From: Syntrophorhabdaceae bacterium
GTDB taxonomy: Bacteria > Desulfobacterota > Syntrophorhabdia > Syntrophorhabdales > Syntrophorhabdaceae
Direction: 5' to 3'
DNA: 5,718 nt
Assembly: GCA_026416315.1 (NCBI GenBank)
Contig: JAOAFK010000173.1
Coordinates: 1 to 5,718, forward strand
Part shown: positions 1-4,679 of the stretch, piece by piece
Layout of the letters: each line of letters begins with the position of its first letter
Position numbering within the stretch: the first letter of the stretch is position 1
The notes under the pieces: model-generated
What the model saw: the letters and a program-made list of their open reading frames with translations, nothing else
What the model was told of the DNA's origin: nothing
Databases searched by the model: none
Program-made: the position numbers and the translations under genes

Positions 1-1
1 T

Positions 2-517
2 GCCTATCGTGTGGGCGCAAAAAAGTCCTATGATACCTATAGAGTAGAGCTACCGACAAGGGCAGATATCGTGGTAGTTGATTCCCATCCCTATGATTCT
101 GAACTATGGCTTGCAGCAAAAGGGATCTATGCCTCTGAACTCGCCGTAAAAGAGGGAGGGGTTGTAATACTTGTGTCACCATGTCCAGAAGGGGTATCTC
201 CCAGTCATCCGGAAGTCCTTGAGTTTGGCTATGACACCTTTGAAAATGTTGATAGCCTCGTTCGTAAAGGTACAATTAAAAAACTTACAGCAGCAGCACA
301 CCTTGTCCATGTGGGCAGGGTGATAAAAGAGCGTGCAAGGGGTATCATGGTAAGTAGTGGTATCTCCAAAGAAGATTCAGAAAAACTCGGATTCATATAT
401 GCCCGGCAACCCCAGGAGGCTATAGATTATGCCTTTCAAATAGCCGGAAGGCATGCAAAAATTGCAATTCTCCAAAGGGGTGGGGAAATCTTACCGGTTA
501 TCAAGGAGGCATCATGA
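2..517 (+). CDS. LarA-family (DUF2088) nickel-pincer hydroxyacid racemase/epimerase, C-terminal part (5' end outside window)
   Basis: The frame is open from the first bases of the window. It gives 171 residues ending at a TGA that overlaps the next gene's ATG, so the true start lies to the left. The GTG at position 11 is only an internal valine. The segment around visible residues 26-62 (DSHPYDSELWLAAKGIYASE, then a VKEGG turn and an ILVSPCPEG strand) is typical of the C-terminal domain of LarA, a protein usually about 420 residues long. Known members use a nickel-pincer nucleotide to racemise or epimerise the alpha carbon of 2-hydroxy acids: lactate, malate and, in some homologues, the sugar acid gluconate. 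The nickel and catalytic histidines and the cofactor-bound lysine lie in the missing N-terminal half, so activity cannot be checked here. The Lys in AAKG (visible residue 40) appears to match the conserved active-site Lys298 of Lactobacillus LarA. Because it heads a sugar-acid-type operon, I favour an aldonate epimerase over a lactate racemase (inference). The family call is firm and the substrate is unknown. Confidence 0.86.
   Translation, partial: AYRVGAKKSYDTYRVELPTRADIVVVDSHPYDSELWLAAKGIYASELAVKEGGVVILVSPCPEGVSPSHPEVLEFGYDTFENVDSLVRKGTIKKLTAAAHLVHVGRVIKERARGIMVSSGISKEDSEKLGFIYARQPQEAIDYAFQIAGRHAKIAILQRGGEILPVIKEAS
503..509 (+). promoter_or_regulatory. Strong ribosome binding site for the zinc dehydrogenase gene
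   Basis: AAGGAGG lies four bases before the ATG at 514, inside the last codons of the LarA-family gene. It is a near-perfect Shine-Dalgarno sequence. With the ATGA stop/start overlap, it fixes the start and points to translational coupling. Confidence 0.85.
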
Positions 518-1548
518 AGGCTGTTGTCAAATATGGAAAAGGAAAGGGGATGATAGAGATGAGGGATATCCCTGAACCAATTCCAAAAGATGATGAAGTA
601 CTGATAGAAGTTAAGGCAGTTTCAGTCTGCGGCAGTGACCTCCATATATACCACGATAGCCATCCCTACTGGCCCCCTGTTGTTTTAGGCCATGAGTTTT
701 CTGGTGTAATCGCCGGGGTTGGAAAAGATGTAGAAGGCTGGAAGGTGGGAGACCGTGTTGTAAGCGAGACAAGGACAGGCTCTTGTGGGGTATGTTATAC
801 ATGTCAAAGCGGTTTTCCCCAGGTATGTGAACACAAAAGGGCCTTTGGTATAGGGATAAACGGTGCCTATGCAAAGTATGTGACAGGCCCTGCAAGGCTT
901 CTCCACCATCTACCTGATTCGATTTCTTTTGAGGTGGCAGCTATGCTTGAGCCCATAGCCGTATGTGTTACATCTATAATAGAAAGGTGTCATATTAAGG
1001 CTGGGGATTCTGTAGTCATCACAGGACCAGGGCCTATTGGGCTTATCAGTCTTGCCATTGCCAGGGCCGCTGGGGTGAAATTTGTTGCCATTACAGGAAC
1101 CAGTGCAGACAAAAAAATTAGGTTTAAAATTGCAGAGGCATTAGGGGCTGACATGGTGATCAATGCCCAAGAGGAAGATGTGATAAAAACGGTGCTTGAT
1201 GCCACAGAGGGCCGTGGGGTTGATATGGTTATTGAGACATCAGGCAGTGATGTTGCCATCTCCCAGGCCTTTGAAATGGTAAGAAGGGTCGGTAGAATCT
1301 GTGCCATAGGTATATCAGGAAAAACAACAGTTTCCATACCCTATGACAGGGGGATATTTAAGGGGATAAGCTTTGATTTCTGTTTTTCCAGTAGCTGGAC
1401 AGCTTGGGAGCGTTCAATTGGTCTTCTCTCAAAGGGAATATTGAAGGCAGAGAAACTGATCACCCATACATTGCCCCTTGAAAAATGGGAGGAGGCCTTT
1501 TATCTCCTTGAGAGGCTTGAGGCAGCAAAGGTGATTCTCATACCATAG
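514..1548 (+). CDS. Zinc-dependent medium-chain alcohol/polyol dehydrogenase (sorbitol/threonine/idonate dehydrogenase-like)
   Basis: This 344-residue protein has the usual length and full motif set of the zinc MDR family. The catalytic zinc ligands are Cys39 (VCGSDLH), His60-Glu61 (GHEFSG) and probably Glu146 (LEPIAV). The structural zinc site is complete: Cys91, Cys94, Cys97 and Cys105 in C-x2-C-x2-C-x7-C spacing. The Rossmann fold carries GPGPIG at 171-176 and an ALGAD segment at 209-213. Family members oxidise a secondary alcohol of a polyol, aldonate or amino acid to a ketone with NAD(P)+ in the cytoplasm. The end of the second Rossmann strand reads AITGTSADKK, without the Asp/Glu that usually holds the NAD ribose, so NADP+ use is possible (inference). 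The start is secure: AAGGAGG precedes the ATG, which overlaps the upstream stop. Context (LarA-like protein, 2-hydroxyacid dehydrogenase, sugar kinase) suggests a sugar-acid dehydrogenase, for example at C5 as in L-idonate 5-dehydrogenase. L-threonine 3-dehydrogenase, sorbitol dehydrogenase and galactitol-phosphate dehydrogenase are alternatives from the same fold. Confidence 0.9.
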   Translation: MKAVVKYGKGKGMIEMRDIPEPIPKDDEVLIEVKAVSVCGSDLHIYHDSHPYWPPVVLGHEFSGVIAGVGKDVEGWKVGDRVVSETRTGSCGVCYTCQSGFPQVCEHKRAFGIGINGAYAKYVTGPARLLHHLPDSISFEVAAMLEPIAVCVTSIIERCHIKAGDSVVITGPGPIGLISLAIARAAGVKFVAITGTSADKKIRFKIAEALGADMVINAQEEDVIKTVLDATEGRGVDMVIETSGSDVAISQAFEMVRRVGRICAIGISGKTTVSIPYDRGIFKGISFDFCFSSSWTAWERSIGLLSKGILKAEKLITHTLPLEKWEEAFYLLERLEAAKVILIP

Positions 1549-1550
1549 AT

Positions 1551-1555
1551 AAAGG
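1551..1555 (+). promoter_or_regulatory. Ribosome binding site deciding the hydroxyacid dehydrogenase start
   Basis: AAAGG in the 13-base intergenic gap sits six bases before the ATG at 1562. The in-frame TTG at 1556 directly abuts it and so has no room to be the start. Confidence 0.65.
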
Positions 1556-1561
1556 TTGTTT

Positions 1562-2593
1562 ATGAAAGAAAAAACCGCTATAGAAGCTTTAAAGAAATGC
1601 CGTATCCTTGTGACAGCAACGACCTTTGGTAGGTGTGAACCGTCACCCATTCCTGAACTCGAATCTCTTGTGGGAGAGGTGGTTTATAACCCTTTTAATA
1701 GACCCCTAAAGGCAGATGAATTGATACCCCTTGTGAATGATATTGACGGCATTATTGCCGGTCTTGATGAGATAAATGCTTCTGTAATCAAGGCAGCAAA
1801 TCGTTTAAAGGTGATTGCCCGTTATGGTGTAGGGGTTGACAGGGTAGATGTGGCAGAGGCCACAAGAGCAGGCATTGTTGTAACTAATACGCCGGGGTCA
1901 AATTCTGTGGCTGTGGCTGAATTGACTATATGCCTTATGCTTGGTCTTGCAAGAAAGATCTGTTTTGCCTGCGCATCAACCAAAAAAGGTGAATGGCCGA
2001 GGATTGACGGGGTCGGCCTTAAAGGAAAGACAGTGGGTATAATAGGTTTTGGTTCAATAGGAAAAGAAGTTGCCAAAAGGTTAAATGCATTTGAGTGCTG
2101 CATATTGGCTTATGACCCAAATGTGAGCAATGAGACAGCAAGTAAGTTCCATGCGGAGCTTGTCTTGCTTGATGAGTTATTGGCCAGAAGCGATTTTGTT
2201 ACACTCCATGTCTCTTTAACACCGCAAACAACGGGTATGGTAGACGCACAATTTTTAAAAAAAATGAAAAGGGGTGCATTTCTCATCAATACTGCCCGGG
2301 GAGAGCTAATAGATGAGGTTGCCCTTGTTGACGCCATAAAAGATGGTCATTTGAGAGGTGCTGGCCTTGATTGCTTCTCTATAGAACCTCCTATTAAGGA
2401 TAATCCCCTTCTTTTTTTACCACAGGTCATTGTCACACCCCATACTGGCGCCCACACAGATGAGGCCATATACCGCATGAGCAGGATGTCCATGGATAAT
2501 TGTCTCGCAGTGCTTAAAGGTGAAAGGCCTGCAAATCCTGTAAACCCTGAGGTGTATAATATTTTTGAAGGGAAAGATTATGGCAGTCCATAA
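1562..2593 (+). CDS. D-isomer-specific 2-hydroxyacid dehydrogenase (phosphoglycerate dehydrogenase-like, no ACT domain)
   Basis: This 343-residue cytoplasmic oxidoreductase has all the hallmarks of the D-2-hydroxyacid dehydrogenase family, which interconverts 2-keto acids and D-2-hydroxy acids with NAD(P)H. The N-terminal substrate-domain signature RYGVGVDRVD is at 87-96 and NTPGSNSVAVAE at 109-120. The nucleotide-binding loop GFGSIG is at 162-167, with Asp185 (AYDPN) after the second strand, favouring NAD(H). The catalytic triad is Arg246 (NTARGE), Glu275 (CFSIEPP) and His294 (TPHTGAHT). It ends shortly after the catalytic domain, so it lacks the C-terminal ACT or ASB regulatory domains of long serine-pathway enzymes. 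That, and the company of a sugar kinase and a polyol-type dehydrogenase, suggest a catabolic keto-acid reductase (2-ketoaldonate, glyoxylate or hydroxypyruvate type) over serine biosynthesis (inference). Short PGDHs without ACT do exist, so serine synthesis is not excluded. I chose the ATG at 1562 over the TTG six bases upstream because of ribosome-binding-site spacing. Confidence 0.9.
   Translation: MKEKTAIEALKKCRILVTATTFGRCEPSPIPELESLVGEVVYNPFNRPLKADELIPLVNDIDGIIAGLDEINASVIKAANRLKVIARYGVGVDRVDVAEATRAGIVVTNTPGSNSVAVAELTICLMLGLARKICFACASTKKGEWPRIDGVGLKGKTVGIIGFGSIGKEVAKRLNAFECCILAYDPNVSNETASKFHAELVLLDELLARSDFVTLHVSLTPQTTGMVDAQFLKKMKRGAFLINTARGELIDEVALVDAIKDGHLRGAGLDCFSIEPPIKDNPLLFLPQVIVTPHTGAHTDEAIYRMSRMSMDNCLAVLKGERPANPVNPEVYNIFEGKDYGSP
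2567..2576 (+). promoter_or_regulatory. Purine-rich ribosome binding site deciding the kinase start
   Basis: GAAGGGAAAG lies inside the end of the hydroxyacid dehydrogenase gene, a few bases before the ATG at 2580. It overlaps the in-frame TTG at 2565, which is therefore unlikely to be the start. Confidence 0.6.
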
Positions 2594-4091
2594 AAAAGTC
2601 CCTTGGTTTTTGGGTATTGACTTGGGCACAGGTAGCTGTAAGACCGTGGTAATAGATGAAAAGGCAAATATACTCGGTTTCGGTGCCTCTGAATATGCAG
2701 GGGAAACAATGCATATGAGGTGGCAGGAACAGGACCCAGAAGCAGTGCTACGTAGCATGGTTCAATCTGTTAGAGAGGCCTTATCCAGTGCAGGCAATCT
2801 TAAAGGCAAATGCTCTGGCATAAGTCTAACAGGGGCACTCCACAGCCTCATGGCATTGGATAGGGCAGGGAAACCCTTAACAGGTATTATCACATGGGCA
2901 GATGATAGATCTAAAGAGTATGCAAAAGCCATCCGTAAAACAGATGATGCATATAATCTATACTATGAAACAGGCTGTCCAACCCATCCCATGTATCCCC
3001 TTTATAAGATCCTCTGGCTCAAAAAAGAGCAACCAGAACTGTTTAAAAAAACGGCAAGGTTTGTCTCTGCAAAAGAGTATGTCTTTTCAAAATTGACAAA
3101 TGAATTTGTAATTGACTACTGTCTTGCCTCTGGGACAGGTTTATTGAACACCCATTCCCTTCAATGGAATGAGCGATCTCTTGAGATTACAGGCATTGTC
3201 ACAACGCAGCTCTCAACTCTTTGTTCCCCTGAGACGGTTTTCTATGGCATTGATAAAAACCTTGCAGATGAAATGGGAGTTTCTTTTGATACACCTATTG
3301 TGCTTGGGTCTTCCGATGCAGTCAATTCCAGTATCGGCGCTGGGGCCATAAAACCATCACAGGTCACATGCATGGTGGGGACAAGCGGGGCATTAAGGGT
3401 TATATATCCCCAACCTGTGCTCGACAAAAAATCCCGCACATGGTGTTATGCTGTTGATAAAAACCACTGGATTGTGGGTGGGGCCATAAATAACGGTGGC
3501 ATAGCCCTTGCGTGGCTTGAAAGCATTGTAAAGAATACCTCTATTGAGGATCTAATTTCCCTTGCAGAAAGGGTAAGCCCTGGGGCAGATGGTTTGATAT
3601 GCCTTCCTTTTTTTGCAGGTGAGAGAAGTCCAAACTGGAATTTAAATGCAAGAGCATCCTTTTTCGGGCTCACCTTAAATCACAGGATTGAACATCTATC
3701 CCGGGCAGTCCTTGAAGGAATAGCATACCGCTTAAGAAGTATACACGATGTCCTTTTAGAAACTATCCCGGATATAAAGGTAATCCATGCCTCAGGGGGA
3801 TTCACCCGCTCTCCCATATGGCTTCAAATCGTATCAGATGTGCTGAACCGTAAACTCATTGTTCCCGCATGGGGAGAGACATCCTGTCTTGGGGCTGCCC
3901 TGTGGGCTTTATTTAAAGAAAATATCTTTTCACATTCAGAAGAAATTCAAAAATTGGTAAAACTCTCAAATTTTTATATGCCATTTAAGAAACGGGCTAA
4001 AATATATGACCAATTGTTTAAAATTTACACCAATCTTTATGATGCCTTAACTCCCATGTTCGATGACATTGCTTCGTTTTCCATGAGATAA
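2580..4091 (+). CDS. FGGY-family carbohydrate kinase (gluconokinase/xylulokinase-like)
   Basis: This 503-residue protein matches the usual FGGY kinase length of about 500 and both actin-like domains are complete. The N-terminal phosphate loop GIDLGTGS is at 12-19. ITWADDRS at 104-111 is a substrate-side segment, and HPMYPLYKILWLKKEQPELF at 136-155 resembles FGGY signature 1 as found in gluconokinases. LGSSDAVNSSIGAGA at 242-256 holds the probable catalytic base Asp246. MVGTSGALR (265-273) is the second phosphate loop, FFGLTLNHRIEHLSRAVLEG (361-380) is signature 2, and ASGGFTRS (404-411) is the adenosine motif. The enzyme should phosphorylate a sugar or sugar acid with ATP in the cytoplasm. 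The style (TWADDR, HPM.PL.KI.WL) is closest to gluconokinase, which would make 6-phosphogluconate, but FGGY substrates cannot be fixed by eye and xylulose or another keto-sugar remains possible. The ATG at 2580 lies inside the upstream gene (14-base overlap, different frame) behind GAAGGGAAAG. It is the last gene of the operon. Confidence 0.9.
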   Translation: MAVHKKVPWFLGIDLGTGSCKTVVIDEKANILGFGASEYAGETMHMRWQEQDPEAVLRSMVQSVREALSSAGNLKGKCSGISLTGALHSLMALDRAGKPLTGIITWADDRSKEYAKAIRKTDDAYNLYYETGCPTHPMYPLYKILWLKKEQPELFKKTARFVSAKEYVFSKLTNEFVIDYCLASGTGLLNTHSLQWNERSLEITGIVTTQLSTLCSPETVFYGIDKNLADEMGVSFDTPIVLGSSDAVNSSIGAGAIKPSQVTCMVGTSGALRVIYPQPVLDKKSRTWCYAVDKNHWIVGGAINNGGIALAWLESIVKNTSIEDLISLAERVSPGADGLICLPFFAGERSPNWNLNARASFFGLTLNHRIEHLSRAVLEGIAYRLRSIHDVLLETIPDIKVIHASGGFTRSPIWLQIVSDVLNRKLIVPAWGETSCLGAALWALFKENIFSHSEEIQKLVKLSNFYMPFKKRAKIYDQLFKIYTNLYDALTPMFDDIASFSMR

Positions 4092-4121
4092 AATTCACAG
4101 ACTATAGATATCTCAAAAAGA

Positions 4122-4574
4122 TTATACTTTCAGGACAAGGTTTATCATATCACCCCTTGTGAAACCCATGGCATGGAAAAACTGGAGTAAATCCCAATCA
4201 TTCCAGTTTACAAGGGTATATATGGTATCCACGCCATATCTTTTTAGATTCTCCACAAGGGTATTTGCAAGTATCTTTGCGATACCCCTGTTCTGATAGT
4301 CTGGGTCTATCCCTATTGTGTCTATCCATCCAATATTGTTGGGTACTTTGAATTCCCAGCCACTTACCTCACCAAGGATAAAGCCTACAACCTTTCCATC
4401 TATCTCTGCAACAAGGGATGCATCAGGCGGTCTTGTTTCAGCCTGCTTTATAATCTTTGTAACCCAGTAGTCACGTCTTGATTCCCCCAGCACCTTTGTA
4501 TCTATTTCCACAATGGCGTCGAGGTCATCCTCTCTCATCAATCTTATCTCTAATTTGTCTAAAAAACTATTCAT
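4122..4574 (-). CDS. GNAT-family N-acetyltransferase
   Basis: This 150-residue protein is one GCN5-related acetyltransferase domain, the usual size. It runs from an RLMREDDLDAIVEID start (11-25) through a VGFILGEVSGWEF strand (63-75) to the acetyl-CoA pyrophosphate loop in WIDTIGIDPDYQNRGIAKIL (83-102). The Q-x-x-G-x-A element is at Gln94-Ala99. A VNWNDWDLLQFFHAMGF segment (122-138) is the typical C-terminal part of the fold. It should transfer an acetyl group from acetyl-CoA to an amine. The acceptor cannot be read from the sequence, and protein, amino acid or antibiotic amines are all possible. The start is supported by GAAGG at 4581-4585, six bases before the ATG. The gene is convergent with the sugar operon and separated from the upstream glycosyltransferase by a likely terminator, so it is probably its own unit. 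The DTIYTLVNWNDWDLL..F..MGF style reminds me of deltaproteobacterial homologues (memory, not a search). Confidence 0.88.
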   Translation of the reverse strand: MNSFLDKLEIRLMREDDLDAIVEIDTKVLGESRRDYWVTKIIKQAETRPPDASLVAEIDGKVVGFILGEVSGWEFKVPNNIGWIDTIGIDPDYQNRGIAKILANTLVENLKRYGVDTIYTLVNWNDWDLLQFFHAMGFTRGDMINLVLKV

Positions 4575-4580
4575 AACCTA

Positions 4581-4585
4581 CCTTC
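4581..4585 (-). promoter_or_regulatory. Ribosome binding site of the GNAT gene
   Basis: On the minus strand GAAGG lies six bases upstream of the ATG at 4574. It is a standard Shine-Dalgarno sequence and confirms the chosen start. Confidence 0.7.
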
Positions 4586-4587
4586 TT

Positions 4588-4653
4588 GTAATTTTTTTAA
4601 CATAGTAATTAAATTAATTCAACTTTTTAAAGTAGATTTGTGAAAAAAATTAC
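4588..4653. repeat. 11-base perfect inverted repeat in the AT-rich spacer
   Basis: GTAATTTTTTT at 4588-4598 and AAAAAAATTAC at 4643-4653 are exact reverse complements separated by 44 bases. The right arm coincides with the T-tract of the proposed terminator and the left arm ends just before the GNAT ribosome binding site. In such AT-rich DNA it may be chance. Confidence 0.45.
4602..4631 (-). promoter_or_regulatory. Possible sigma-70-type promoter for the GNAT gene
   Basis: Read on the minus strand, TTTAAA (4631-4626) and TACTAT (4607-4602) could be -35 and -10 boxes 18 bases apart, each with about four of six consensus matches. They lie between the glycosyltransferase terminator and the GNAT ribosome binding site, where a promoter is expected. 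The region is so AT-rich that such matches arise easily by chance. Confidence 0.3.
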
Positions 4654-4679
4654 TTGTAGTTTAAGGGTTAATCTTCAAG
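4643..4679 (-). terminator. Probable intrinsic terminator of the glycosyltransferase gene, overlapping its stop codon
   Basis: On the minus strand a symmetric imperfect hairpin runs from 4679 to 4653: CTTG, A, AG, A, TTAA, loop CCC, TTAA, A, CT, A, CAAG. That is ten base pairs interrupted by two A-A mismatches. It is followed by TAA and seven T (4649-4643). The 5' arm overlaps the TGA stop at 4677-4675. The stem is AT-rich and broken, so its strength is uncertain. On the plus strand the same stem is followed by GC and six T (4682-4687), so it could act in both directions. Confidence 0.5.

Noticed and set aside
11..13. GTG as the start of the LarA-family gene
   Set aside because: The frame is open to the window edge, the protein would be less than half of family length, and no ribosome binding site precedes it.
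611..1337. Minus-strand open frames opposite the zinc dehydrogenase
   Set aside because: They show no domain-like motifs, and the plus frame is a complete, motif-rich enzyme; they are antisense shadows.
1556..1558. TTG start for the hydroxyacid dehydrogenase
   Set aside because: It directly follows the AAAGG motif with no spacing; the ATG at 1562 has correct spacing.
2565..2567. TTG start for the kinase
   Set aside because: It overlaps the purine-rich ribosome binding site; the ATG at 2580 starts just before the conserved FLGIDLGTGS segment.
4084..4115. TGAGATA/TATCTCA stem as an intrinsic terminator of the operon
   Set aside because: The stem is short and AT-rich with an 18-base loop and no T-tract on either strand.
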